A DNA stretch of 64,000 nucleotides from Tamarix chinensis (GCA_030549775.1 CM060177.1:30098014-30162013); one strand, 5' to 3'. Shown: positions 49,951 to 62,149, counted from the first letter of the stretch. Notes: generated from the sequence alone by a model not told the origin. Translations and numbers: made by a program.

Positions 49951-50259
49951 TTAGAATATTTTGGTATTTTGGGATATTTAAAATAATAATATTTTAATAA
50001 ATAATAAATAAATTCCCTTTTTAGATTAATTTAGGATTTTTAAAATATTTTTCCTTAATTCTATTTTAATTAGTAAAACACCCTAATTTTTTTCCAATTA
50101 AATTATATATTATTTTCTGCTTGATTTTTCCTCAATTGCTTCCTATTATTTTAATAAGATAATTTATTTAATTAATTTTTCTAATAAATCTTTATTTTGC
50201 TATAATTCTCTAAATTAGGGTTTTGGGATATTTCATTAACTTTATAATAACATGTTGGA

Positions 50260-51560
50260 ATAAAATTTTCTAGAATTTTCCTTTTTCTCACAATTTTTCT
50301 TATGATTTTTTTGATTTTCTTTTTCTCTCTAAAAATCCAAATCCAAATATTTTTTTTTGTAATGAAACATGAAAAATATTAGTTATAATAAAAACGTTAG
50401 ATTTTCTTACTCTATCAATTTCCTCCATTATGAATCACAATGATACTAATTATATTTATTTTTACTTTTCTTTTTTAAAATAGTGGTTAGCTTAATTTTT
50501 CCACCTTATCAATTTCCTCCATTCCAAATCCCTCTAAAAATCCAAATCCAAATCCTCTTTTTTTTTTGTGTAATAAAACATGTCAAATATTAGTTACAAT
50601 AATAATATTAGATTTTCTTACCCTATCAATTTTCTCCATTTTGAATCCCAAAGATACTAATAATCTCTATTTTTTATCTTTCTTTTTCAAGTAGTGGTCA
50701 CATTAAATTTTCTTGCCCTATCAATTTCCTCCATTCTAAATCCCAATTTTACTAATAATTTAAAAAAAATTCTTATGATTTTTAGAAATTTTCAATTTCT
50801 CTCTTTCAAGTTCCAATAATAGTAATAATTTCATAAAAAAATATCTTAAGTTATTTATTTTTCTTTTCAATCTAAAAATCCACTTCCTAACTTTTATATG
50901 AGATAGATTAATAGACAACTAAGATTAAGTACTACTCTATAGTATGGAATTTTACCTTTTTTCTCACAAATTTTTTTATTTATATAAATTCTAGATTTTT
51001 CCTTTGCCTTTAAAAATCAAAATACATATATACGTTGAATCATTTGAGCCACATAACTAATGATCTATTTATTCTAATTTCTAATTTTTCTATTTGTTTT
51101 TCCTTTTTCTATAATAAAACATTTCAAGCATTTGTTACAATAATAATGTTAAAATTTACTACCCTATCAATTTCCTCAATTCCAAATTCCAATACTATGA
51201 ATACATTTTTTTTCTGTTTTATTTAAATAGTAACCACATTAAATTTTCCTACCTTATTAATTTCCTCCCTTCTAAATCTCAATTGTACTATTTTTTTTTT
51301 AATTTCTCATTTTTTAAAATAGTGACTATATTAAAATTTTCCACCATATCATTTTTCTTTCTTACAAATGTCAATGACTCTCATAAATATTAAATTTTCT
51401 CTCATTTTTCCAATTAGTGATCTATTAAAATTTTCTATTTTTTCCTTTTGCTGCATCCCAACAGTTTCTCATGATGTCTATAATTTTCCAATATCCTCCA
51501 TTCCAAATCCCAACGACACTGATAATTTAAAATATTTTGCATGATTTAAAAATATTCTTT
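50260..51560. repeat. Degenerate tandem array with alternating ~94- and ~117-bp units
   Basis: The phrase TATCAATTTCCTCC or a close variant starts at 50,413, 50,507, 50,624, 50,719, 51,165, 51,255 and 51,347. It is usually followed by ATTCCAAATCCCAA-like sequence and ACTAATAAT. Spacings 94, 117 and 95 give a dimer period of 211-212. Two flank types alternate: ATTAGTTACAATAATAAT...TTAGATTTTCTTA and AATAGTGGT(C/T)A...TTAAATTTTC. The array lies next to A2. Confidence 0.75.
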
Positions 51561-52010
51561 TCCTATAAAAACCTATTCCATATGTGCATTGAATCATCTA
51601 AGGTACTCCCACACTATTTTTCTTTTTCCTTACTATCTTCACCCTTCTTCCCTCTCGCTACCTCTAAAGTGATTTATGAATTATGATGTTATCCACAATT
51701 TAACTTTGTCTTGATGTACACATTTCTAAACTTTATATCCATTATAAGGAAGAAAATTTTTATTTTTGTTTTAATTTAGTGGGTTATAAGTAGGTGAATA
51801 TGTTCCTCTGATTATATGTATTAACACCTAACGATTAGTATATAAACATATTATCATATTATTTAAAGATTATATATTTACTACTTTTTCCTACCATTGG
51901 AACTCTATAGCATATATAATTATTAAAATATATCCCTTTAATATATGATACACATATTCATCATAAGCATCATTTGATACAATTGCAAGACTTCTGGACA
52001 TAGCTTGTAA
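51561..52010. other. Intergenic DNA, no gene recognised
   Basis: AT-rich sequence between the tandem array and the CACTA-4-like end. No feature is recognised. Confidence 0.45.
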
Positions 52011-52284
52011 CACCAGTATAAAAAAAGTCACAGACAGAGGTGGAAAATGAAAATAGACAATGGTAAACAATAGCCATATAGGCTACAACCATCTACACTA
52101 TAGAAGATCATTCAAAATACGTTTATCTATAATAAAAAATAAAAAGGGCACTTAAAAATGCATAAGGAAATAAACGGTGGTTTTACTTTAAAAACACCAT
52201 TTGAACTTAAATATAGATGACAATTCTAACTTTAAACTGCTATTTATGTCCTCACGCATTTTCTTAGAAAAAATTATTGTTTGT
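52011..52284. mobile_element. CACTA-4-like left subterminal region
   Basis: CACCAGTATAAAAAAAG at 52,011 is a possible degenerate terminus. It is followed by words such as AGACAATGGTAAACAATAG, CTATATTTAAG and AACGGTGGTTTTA. The style resembles the subterminal repeats at 59,260-59,540 (AACAATGGTTATAG, ATGACTGTTATATTTAC). The three bases outside the two proposed ends do not match, so pairing of this end with the one at 59,540 is unproven. Confidence 0.4.
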
Positions 52285-52652
52285 TGTAATATTGATAAAT
52301 TCAAAGAGAGATATAGAACAATATAGAGAAGAAGGGAGAATGACACTTCTTATTCTCATTCATATATATGGATTCCTTATTTCTTACATTTATAATTCAC
52401 AATATCCCATATATATAATACTCACACTTATTACATCCATCATGAGAAAAATTTAGAGAATATGAAAGAAGGTGGAGGATATGTAGAGTTGTGGGTGGAA
52501 TTATAATGGAGAAACTGCTACAACTTATGGTATTAATGAGAGTATTAAACCTATGATCCAATACAATATACATTCATAAATTTTGCATCCACAATATGTA
52601 AGTAGAATACTTACGATACTCCCCGTTGGATGTATATCTTCTAATATTTACA
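52285..52652 (-). mobile_element. Copia-3 3-prime LTR, minus orientation, about 368 bp
   Basis: On the minus strand it starts TGTAAATATTAG and ends AATATTACA, an inverted terminal pair. A polypurine tract GAGGGGGAGTAT precedes it directly. The plus-strand flank before it is TTTGT. No second LTR copy was found to the right, so the element is truncated or the other LTR is too decayed to see. Confidence 0.65.
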
Positions 52653-52664
52653 ATACTCCCCCTC
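52653..52664 (-). promoter_or_regulatory. Copia-3 polypurine tract
   Basis: The minus-strand GAGGGGGAGTAT ends immediately before the LTR start at 52,652. It is the expected plus-strand primer site. Confidence 0.7.
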
Positions 52665-55600
52665 AAGAGTATATATCTAAAATATTTTCTTATTAAAAAC
52701 CTTATTAAGAAAATCTAGTGGGATAAAACCTTGGCTAAGGAAAAGAGTACAATTTTATTCCTTCAACTTAGTATGCCTCCTTCATATGTCATATTACATA
52801 TGGTTATATTTGCATGTACAAGCACACTTTAACAGTATTTACATTTGAAAGCTTCACAAATAAAAACCCTATCAGAGACAAAATACTGGCTTTTGTACAA
52901 AGACATGCATCCCCAAATTGACTTTTAAATCATTTCTTTAAAAACACCAACTTATAGCCAACTGGTTTGACACCTTAAAATTTTGGACTTCTTGTCTATA
53001 CAAATCACACTTATTAAGCGGATACATTTGACTATTCCAATTTGATAATAATTTATCTAATGAAATTCCATAATGAATCAAGAATAATTATCACTTTTAT
53101 CTATTTTTCAACTATTTAGGTAAATACATCACTAATATATATCTTATACTACCTTACACCAGTCTAAGGATAATTAATGTATATTTCATTTACCGAAAAA
53201 ATTTATTCTCAGATTCTATCCATATGGGCATGTCAACTCAATATGGCAAGTTTTCTATCTTTTTAAAGGATTATAACTCCTCTTTTGAGGATTTAGCTCT
53301 TCGGATCCTTATCATACGCTTCTAGCGTATGTGTACCATACTTGCCATTAATTTGTTTTAAATCACCACAAGGAATTCTATGTGAGTTATAACTTTAGTC
53401 AAAACACATATTGGTTTCATAATTTCTTGGTTATAACAAATGAAAATTATAGCTAGACTACATCTAGGAAGTATAAGCATAATCAAGTGCACTTTTAATT
53501 TTTCTTTGGGTCCATATCTCATGGAAGACATCTTCTAAGTGCTTGCTTGATTTAGAATCTCAATATCCTCTTCTATCCCCCTAAGGATGAGGAAACAACC
53601 ATTTCTAACCTTCTTTGTGGCTTAATTTCATATTCATAGGGGAATTATAAGCACACATAAGACTCATCCAATAATCTCAATTAACTTGGCTTAAGGATTA
53701 ATGTGATGAATGATTGGTATATACCAAAAATCATTGCATGTATATTGGCGTATCACTTATAGACCTCACTAACAAGGTTCTATAAATCAAATGAATAATC
53801 AATGACTCTACCAGATTATTTTGCTTTCATCTTAAAGCAATGATTGCATTTTTACCCCAATTGGATGACTATTCACTTTTGTGCCAATGCAATAATATTT
53901 GTTGCAAAACATAACATGTGACCTTACATTGATGCATCATTATATACCATGGTAAATTTAAAATGGTCCATATGTGTCAAGTTGAATTCTATCAAGTACA
54001 TAAGAGATTTTATGTTTTCTTACATTATTATGACTATAAATTTACTAAAAATAATATGTCATTCATATGAGATCACCCATTAAAAATGAATATTTAAAAT
54101 TCTATGTGGGTGCTCGTGCAAGCTTCAATGATCTTTCTTATCATTGGTGCACTAATACGATCTCATTTCTCATGCCATAAAAATAATATTTTATAGTCCA
54201 CTAACTTCTGGTTAGTGATACCTTTTAGTTTTTCACATATACCAAATTCATATATTGTACATTTATCTTGGGATTACATATAGCCGATCTTGATGGCAAT
54301 AATATCATCAAATACTCATATACCATAGTACGTTCTTCAAGAATTTAGGTACAGTATCATGCACAATTTTGTTATCTGATTGTTAAAGCAGGAAACCCTT
54401 CAATATATTTATCATGCCACATACACATGTACATTCCTGTCAATCATAAGCTCATAAAATACTTTATCATTAAAATAGAATGTACAATGGATTTTCAATC
54501 AAATAAATTGATCTTTTGGATTGTATTCAAGTCTATGACACGGGAAGCATTTGGCCTCTACCATTAATTACTTATATCAAATGGAAAATTTCACGTTTCA
54601 TCCATTACACTAATAACTGAATGTGAAGCTTCAAGCTTCAGCCATTAAAATACTTATTGGATAGAAATATTTAGGCTTCAACTAGCAAAGTATCTCTACC
54701 TACTAAAATTATAATATAATGGGAAGACTATTGTAAATACTCCAACCACTACAGTGGTGGAGGAGACTTAACTATAGTAGGTTTTGACCATTACCAATTA
54801 TAAAGTAGGTGTTTAGGCTCATGAATAAGTGGACGACAAATTATACACAAGGCCGTCATCACTACTTTATAATTAGAATAAATTATTTAAATATTACAAA
54901 ACTTAAAATTATAGAAAATAAGTTGCAAGAATTAAAATTTCATAGCTAGAAAATGCAAAAATAAAATTAGTGTGGGGGTTTATAAACCACCAAATAGTTC
55001 AATCTTTTGTATCAAAAAGCACTTGGGATATTTAATGCCATCCAATCTTCTTTACCAGTATTACACTAGTAATAAAAGACTTTTAACTATTTGATCTCTT
55101 TAATCAAATTGCACATAAGATATTAATTACCTTTTAATTATTCGATCTTCAGGATCAAATTATGTATAAGATCTTCAGGACTATTTAATCATTAGGTGAA
55201 ACTTTTGGCTATTACCTTAATTTTATCATTTCCTTTTTTACCACATGTACATATTTTTAAATAATATAATTTGTTGGGAGATTCTTGCTTCTACCAACAC
55301 TTTTGTAATAACTCATCCATAATTTGGGTATGCGAAAAAAACTATTCATTTTTGGTGGCCCTCCATTAACTTAGGGTAATGGAGATTTGTACTATATTCT
55401 CCAATCAACTTCAAGTATTGAGATATGTATATAGTGATGAGTAATGAGACCCCAAATCCATCACGTTTAACTTTAAGGAACTTTTTGAATGTTTCCACTT
55501 CAAATGGCTTCCATCATCTTCAAGTGATAGAGATCTATATATAGTGATAGAAGATATGGCCGCTAATCCATCACTTTGGATCATTGAATTGGTTATATTA

Positions 55601-56700
55601 GATCTAATTTACGTTTATTGAATGGAAGACTTTTAGCCTTCTACCATCATACATAAAAAAATGCTTACATTAATAAAAAATAATGAAGTATACTCGGTCA
55701 TATATACAATACTAATTCACAAACATCAATGGTTATAAGTATTTAATTTTTTTTAGTTATGTAAAATCATACAAATAATTAATTATACATAAAAAGTCTC
55801 TTCATTAATAAAAAAAGTACCTACAACTAAATTTCTTAGCTAGCTTGTACAAAGAAAAAAAAAATAGCTACTTTTCTGACCTGTTGGTGTGGGTATCCAA
55901 AAATATAAGCTCATCATTTAGAGATACTTAAAAATGGTATCATAATTTTCATGTGATAAGTATTTGATTCAAGTAACAATATTATATATATATATATACA
56001 CACACACTTATATCAATACATGCCTTTGAATCTCCATTCCATCATCTTATACCAATGAAACCTCTCATATATTTCATGATGAAATAGTCACAACCGTCAT
56101 TGTCTCTTTGTTTTTAACACTATATTAAGTGAAATGCATGAATTAATTTGTTAGAACTACATTAAATAGCATTATTAAAACATAGAAAATATATTACTAA
56201 TTACACACCTTCACTAGAGCCCATTTATGTACCAATTTAGGTCCTCCTTTTTACTTCTCAATAGATTTCTTAAATGATCTAATTGATGCATATATAGAAA
56301 AAAATTTGATTATATATTATACTAAGTAACTCATGAATTAAATTTATTAAAGTTAGAAATCAATTAATTACCTATCAACAATCTTTAGTGGAATTTCATG
56401 CCATATTCCTCTTAAGGATTTGAACCAACATGTTATTCATTTATATGGGTGAAAAATAACCAAAACCTAATGCAACTTAAAAGAAAGAGGATAAAAATAA
56501 ATTGATATGGAAGCATCTTCATTGCTTGGACCATATACTCTACTTGTTCTCTGAGGTATCCATAAGATATCACTTGTGGACATAAGAATTCATACTTATG
56601 TTGATCATCCTTAAGTATAAATTTATCTTTTAAAGACTTATAAGGAAATTATACATCACTTAAAATTTATACTAATATTGTTCAATATATCTATATATAT
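52665..56700 (-). mobile_element. Copia-3 internal region, non-coding or too decayed to read
   Basis: Just inside the polypurine tract, the minus strand at about 52,690-52,760 reads TACTCTTTTCCTTAGCCAAG, then GTTTTATCCCACTAGATTTT. This wording is common near the 3-prime end of plant copia elements. Further in I cannot recover integrase or RT. A minus-strand stretch at 54,380-54,560 is open in pieces but unrecognised. The right limit is arbitrary. Confidence 0.4.
55408..55582. repeat. Direct repeat, about 115-bp spacing
   Basis: CAACTTCAAGTATTGAGATA...TATATAGTGATGAG...AATCCATCACGTTT is followed by CATCTTCAAGTGATAGAGAT...TATATAGTGATAGA...AATCCATCACTTTG. Two copies with clear divergence lie inside the copia-3 region. 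Confidence 0.6.
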
Positions 56701-57119
56701 TTAAAATTGAATGAAATTATATCTCACATATGTCTTTATATGTTGGACCTATAACCAATCTCTAGCTACAAATGAACTAAGTCCTCAACTGATATATATA
56801 AATTGATTTCTTAGGTCTTGAAAAATAATTGCACCGGTAATTTAACTTCTATGCTCAAATCTTGAGTGTGAAAGAGTCTGTTATAATACACCCTTTTCCT
56901 ATAGGGTAACGCATGATGGTTCATAGGAGGTGTGCTGTGCCTTACACACAATTCCTTTCCTACCTTCACTATATTATTCTCTTGTTTCTCCCTAGGACTT
57001 TCCTTCCTCCAAAAAATGTTATAATCCTAGTCAAATAAAGAAAAAGAAGTTAATAGACAAAAACTAGGGAATTAATTAATTTAACTCACACTATTAATAA
57101 TCATATCTATATGATGCCT

Positions 57120-58060
57120 AGAATGTGAATTATATTATATTTTGGGTGTGACAAATACTATGTGATGGAAATGGGTAAATGAAATAAGTGGAATAAGTAG
57201 AACAAGCGAATTATGATATCATATATAAGTAAAGAGGTAATGATGTGAATTAGAATGTATGATGTAATATCTTGTGGTGGAATTGAACAATAAGTAGTTA
57301 TATGAATTAAAGTGGAATGATTACATGAAAATAAGTGAATGATTAAAATGTAATTAAATATAGTGAATTGTGGTGTGCAAGTGAATATGACATTCTTTTG
57401 TGATGACATAATTCTACTACTACAACATGTTCTTCTATTGATGGAATAATTCTACTGCAACATCATGTTCTTTTGTTAATTCATACTTAGTTAATGTCTT
57501 TCATGAGATATCAATTATGTCAAGTATATGAATCTATGTGTGTATGCTATTGCTATGAGTTGGGTTGTTTACTCAGTATGTTGTTGTACCGATACTAAGC
57601 TTGATTAGATATCTATTTTTAGGTACTTTGGCTTAAGTTCAGATGTGATTTTGACTTGGGTTGAGAGTTAAATTTACCTTGAGTTTTGTCCCTTGATGAC
57701 TCTTATAATTGTTTTTAAATGTTTTAGAAAATAACTTGTGTTGTAAATTTAATTTGGTATTGTAAAATACTATTTATATTTTAACGTTTGGTAGAGATTT
57801 TGAAAACCCAAATTTATCTTGTAGGTTTTCTATTGATTTATTAGCTATGATTTTATAGGTTTTTGCTAATTTTATCAGCGCAATCTATTTAATTAATTTT
57901 AATTTTAGGACTTTTTTTAACTTTACACCTATTAGAAAATATATGATGGACATCTATCTTATATTAGGCATGTCAGTATCACTCCCCATTTCTTATTTTT
58001 GCTCCTGAATTATATCTCTTTTAAATAAAAGTTTTCAGGAATGAAAATAGGTGTGTTACA
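57120..58060 (+). mobile_element. LTR fragment, plus orientation, A-related end
   Basis: It ends ATAGGTGTGTTACA at 58,060, a form of the GGGTGTTACA end of A1. TTTACTCAGTATGTTGTTGTACCGATAC at about 57,569 parallels the TTACTCAGTACGTAGCGTACTGATC region of A1 at 16,713. The left limit is unclear. Confidence 0.5.
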
Positions 58061-59149
58061 ATAACTTTCTTACAGCTTTTGGGCACATCAAAACCATTCT
58101 ACATCACAAGAGAGATAAATATTATTAGTATATAATTTAAATGGTAATATAATATTGGTATGTAAAAGCCTATTGTACATGTACATTAGCCCATAACTTG
58201 TCCTTCATCTTGCTAGGTACCATTCTCTTATTATAAATTGTACTGGAAATTATTACATGAGCTATATCATTCACATATCTTATACAATATATCTAATTCT
58301 CTCTAGTGGGCACCCTTTCATTAGTAAATTCATTTACTATATATCTAAGTTTATTTTACCTTAACTTAGATATATTCTTCATCTACACCTTCCCTCTCCT
58401 TGCTTGAGCTCTTTTTCCCACTTCATCATTTGAGATTCCCTAACAAATATTTGAAATGAACCATCAAATATTTTTTTTATGGATTTTGTTAAGTCATTGG
58501 TAGTTTTTTTTTCTATTTTTACATAAGCAATAAAGAAAATTTCCAAAAATTTAGCTTCTCTTGTCATATTTTAAAATTCCAACACACGCTAAGCTAACAT
58601 TACAGAAACCACTATAAAATTCCACAAAGTTCTTCTTCATTAGTTAACCATAGAAAACCTACTAATGAAAACACAATGAAATTCTACAACCAATTTACAA
58701 CATACAACACCCAAGAAACACTTAAATCAGTACTAAAATTGTAACACAGCATGTAACCAACCAACAAGTAACAACTAATATTTTGTCCTCTTTACTAATA
58801 AAATAATAACAAAAAAACAAATAATAGAGCATGTAAAATACGTATACTATTTAACAAGAAAAATAAAAATTCTAAAACCATAGGATAGTAAATAGAATTA
58901 TGAGCAACACTCCAAACCACTAATAAATGGTATATCACATATTAAAGAACAAAATTAAGAAGCATATTTTAAGAAACCAAAACTACTTAAGAATTGAGAT
59001 TTGAGTACTGATGCAAAATAAACCAAGATGAAGTAGAAAACTGCATACCTAAGTTAAACATATGACAACGATGATGGAAAGGAGAAGAAAAAATGATGGA
59101 AACAACTAGAGAAGAAAGTTTGAAGTGGAAGAAATGGTGGAGGTTTTTC
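58061..59149. other. Intergenic or CACTA-4 interior, no gene recognised
   Basis: AT-rich. A minus-strand frame at 58,379-58,567 is Lys/Glu-rich without a recognisable motif. The stretch 58,580-59,000 is A-rich and lacks coding signals. Confidence 0.4.
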
Positions 59150-59540
59150 ATGCCATTGCAAGTTCTCTCTTATGTGTGTTTGAGATAATGGGTGAAAATA
59201 AAATTAGTTCTGGGCTAAAGAGAAGGAATAAAAGGGGAAAAAAAGGCTAAGGTATAAACAATGGTTATAGAATAACATCACTGTCTATGCTATAAAATAA
59301 TTAAAAATGAATTGCCCTAAACTAAACACGACAATTTTGAACTAAAACAGTCATTTATAGTCTTATATAAAATGGGTCACTTTGAACAACTGCGAAAAGT
59401 TTTTATAATTTTATAACCACCATATGTAGTTCCACCATATTTTTCCTACGTTCCAAAATTTACTTTGTGGGTTATATATGACTGTTATATTTACAACAAT
59501 TGTATATAAGCTGCCATCTATTTGAATTTTTGTAGTAGTG
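59150..59540. mobile_element. CACTA-4 right end with subterminal repeats
   Basis: It ends TTTTTGTAGTAGTG, the reverse complement of the classic CACTACTACAAAAA terminus. Inside are recurring words such as ACAATGGTTATAG, CACTGTCTATGC, AAACAGTCATTTATAG, TATGACTGTTATA and ACAATTGTATATA. The adjacent left partner is uncertain. The bases outside are GAC. Confidence 0.65.
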
Positions 59541-60404
59541 GACATCATATCAACTATTTATTTAATCCTATTTAATGGCATGATGAATACTTAGCATGAT
59601 CATATGCATTATTTGAAATATTACAACGTTAATCGAAAAACAATATTTCATTGAAAAATTAACTAAGGAACTTTGAATGTGGGAATATGATTATGCATAT
59701 ATTATATTGTATTTGATCATAATATTAAAATTGTCTATTTTTTTATTCATTATTATTATTATTATTTACTTTGATTGAATTTATATCTAAACAATAAAAA
59801 AGAGGGAAAAAATAATGTGATTAACTTCTTATTGATATTAAATTAACTCATAATTATCTTTATTATTGTGATGACCAACTTATATAATCTTTTGGAATGT
59901 GTTTTGTTGTAGATAATTAAATTACATTAGTTTTGACAAATCCTTCTATTGAAAGGAAAAAAATAAAAAAATTATGGAAAATGTTTAATTATAAGTAAAT
60001 AAAATGTTTCAATAATTGTATAAATTTGATAAAGATAATGATATTTCTAAAATTCATGCAATGTGAGAATTTTACATAATTAATAAAATTGAATAACTAG
60101 ATTCATATACATAATAATTATTAAATTCATGAAATAACATTATAATTCCTATAAGTTTCTAACAATGGCAATTTAAAAAAAACATATAATTACAAATGTC
60201 TTTAAATTTTTCATTAAATTTCTTAATAAAATACACACACACACACTAGACTCTAGAGGTTCATAATTCTAAAAACATTATAATAACATATTTATATTAT
60301 ATTTTTGAGAAATAAATAATTATGAGACAATATTTGATATTTTGGTACATTGCACAGGATTAACAAACTAGTTGGTCATTAATTATCTAATATTTTTCTA
60401 GCAA
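59541..60404. other. Intergenic DNA, no gene recognised
   Basis: AT-rich, with a short (AC)n run at about 60,233-60,246. No feature is recognised. Confidence 0.5.
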
Positions 60405-60593
60405 GTATCCAATCACTCCCTTCTAGATATGAGGATAAAATCGACTATCAAAGCACATTTCCAGGAAACTTCTACGGGACTAGCTGCGACACAGGTTAAC
60501 CATGTTCCATATCAAGGTTAATAAATGTAAAAATATAAGCATTCACAAAAATGAAGCATATGTCATTAATTATGTAATAGTATTTCAAATAAA
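60405..60593 (+). repeat. Repeat F, copy 1
   Basis: It begins GTATCCAATCACTCCC, has a GC-richer core (CAGGAAACTTCTACGGGACTAGC), then AAGGTTAATAAATGTAA. The next base run, GTATTCGATCAC at 60,594, looks like the start of another unit. It matches copies at 61,147 and 61,357. Confidence 0.65.
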
Positions 60594-60905
60594 GTATTCG
60601 ATCACTTTTGATTAAGAAAGATGTATTATATACCGGATGATATTTGATCTAATGATAAATACCAACTTTTGAGTATCAAAAGTCTCATGTTGGAATATCC
60701 ATCTCTATTCTTTTGATATTGAAATATTTTTATGATATTGTCGCATATATAATAATGTGTACTTGTATTATGGCCCGCATATAAATCAAAAAATGAAAGA
60801 GATATTATATAACAAGTGCTCATTCACACTTGTTAGATTTATTATACTTATAATTAAATAAAATATTATATAATATTGCAAACTAGATTGTGTTTACAAA
60901 TAATG

Positions 60906-61108
60906 TACTCCCTCCGTTTTTTTAAAAAAATAATAATTTACACACTATTTTATAAGATAATAAATATATTCCCATACCATTCATCGAAAAATCATAAATA
61001 GAAGAAGAAAGAAAAAATATAGGTAAAAAAAACCCTAAGCATTAAATTCTTTAACACAACTTTTTTTTTTAAATAAAAAATTTCTTTGAAAAAATGAATG
61101 GGGTATTA
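60906..61108. mobile_element. Stowaway-like MITE 2
   Basis: It starts TACTCCCTCCGTTTTTTTAA and ends with TTGAAAAAATGAATGGGGTATTA. The reverse complement of that end, TAATACCCCATTCATTTTTT, resembles the start. TA borders both ends. It lies between repeat F copies 1 and 2. Confidence 0.65.
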
Positions 61109-61146
61109 GTTATGCTATTTTTAGTATAAAATTTAATTTTTAATAA

Positions 61147-61478
61147 GTATCCAAGGACATAATCCTATATATAGATACATAGACAAAAATTGACAATGAA
61201 AGCACCTTCTTCTAGGAACCCGTCCGCAGGGCTATGACATCATTGAACCTCGTTTCCTTCGAAGGTTGATAAACGTGAAAGAAGGGGAAGAAGAAGAAGA
61301 ATTCGTTAACACCAAAGCATATTTGTCAATATTTGTCTTACTGTTTTTTATAACAAGTATCGAATTATACCCTTGCAGTCACGACGACAGAATAGACAAT
61401 GAGAGCGTATTGCTAGGAACCTTCCGCGGGGCTAGCTCTGACTCAATCCAACCATAATGCATACAAAGGTTAATAACC

Positions 61479-61514
<36 letters not shown>

Positions 61515-61566
61515 TAAAAGATATTAACATTATGCATATTTGTTACTATTTGTCCACCGATTTTTC
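61147..61566 (+). repeat. Repeat F, copies 2 and 3 in tandem, 210-bp period
   Basis: GTATCCAAGG at 61,147 and GTATCGAATT at 61,357 start two units. Each has a core CTAGGAACC(C)(G)T(C)CCGC(A/G)GGGCTA, then AAGGTT(G/A)ATAA(A/C)CGT(G/A)A and GCATATTTGT(C/T)A. An (AAT)n run at about 61,481-61,512 sits inside copy 3. Confidence 0.7.
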
Positions 61567-61924
61567 TCACAAATTTTAATGGTACTTATTAAGATTACTA
61601 ATTAACATTAGAAAGAAAATTATAATAACATAAACCATCCCGTACTGTTTGGAGGAAAGTATACAAGCTTAGAGCAGTATCTATAGGTACCTGGTAGACG
61701 AACCGCTTGACATATCAAAGATATGTTTAATACAATTAGCTGAAAAACTAGTAAAAATTAAAAAGTTTAAATTTATTTTTATAAGTTAATCTAACAAGTT
61801 TTTTTTTATATTCAAACATAACTAATTTGATTTAAAAATATTATTATTTATCAAAAAAAAAACTTTTTAACTCGTTGAAATATACTACCAAACATGCACC
61901 AAATTAACTAGGAAAGATTTTTTT
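61567..61924. other. Intergenic DNA, no gene recognised
   Basis: AT-rich. CCAAACATGCACC at about 61,890 resembles one arm of a small DNA transposon, but I found no partner arm. Confidence 0.4.
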
Positions 61925-62043
61925 AGAGTTATTTACAAAAAATAATTATTTAAGATAACTCATTAGTTTAAATTATTTTTACTCTAAAATATTTCAAAAA
62001 TAAGTATTCATCTTAGAAATTTTTTTTTTTCATAAGTAACTCC
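61925..62043. mobile_element. MITE-1 family, degraded copy
   Basis: AGAGTTATTTACAAAAAATA...TTTAAGATAACTC on the left and GGAGTTACTTATG... (reverse complement of the right arm) match the inner arm of the MITE at 25,379 (GGAGCTACTTATAAAAAATA...CAAGATAATTAC). The two arms are mutually inverted. Confidence 0.5.
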
Positions 62044-62149
62044 GACTATGAGATGAATAAACTAATTAACTAAAAGCTCACATTAGCTTATAGGCAACCA
62101 AGACTTGATATTAAATGTATGTTTTGAGGAGTGATATTCGTTATTTTAA

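Larger units (their letters stand above)
45670..50235 (-). mobile_element. Solo LTR A2 (long LTR, minus orientation)
   Basis: On the plus strand it begins TGTAACACTCCC and ends GGGATATTTCA. The flanks TTAAT (45,665-45,669) and TTAAC (50,236-50,240) match at four of five. It aligns with reverse-complemented A1 in both ends, the 49-50-bp arrays (46,400-46,730), the segment with GGAGTACGCTCCTACG at about 47,896, the trinucleotide blocks and the G-rich stretch. It is 4,566 bp against 4,942 for A1. No internal coding region. Its duplication is imperfect while that of A1 is exact, suggesting A2 is the older insertion. Confidence 0.8.

Noticed and set aside
49618..49986. 122-codon frame rich in Gly, Lys, Glu and Arg
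   Set aside because: Purine-rich low complexity in LTR A2. The sequence ends in repeated KKE/KRK, which reflects base composition rather than a protein.
53260..54800. Minus-strand coding region with readable pieces
   Set aside because: Short open stretches exist, but I could not match them to any family and stops are frequent. I left it within the copia-3 internal region.
52011..59540. One complete CACTA element from 52,011 to 59,540
   Set aside because: The left terminus is too degenerate and the bases outside the ends (TAA and GAC) do not match, so I list the two ends separately.
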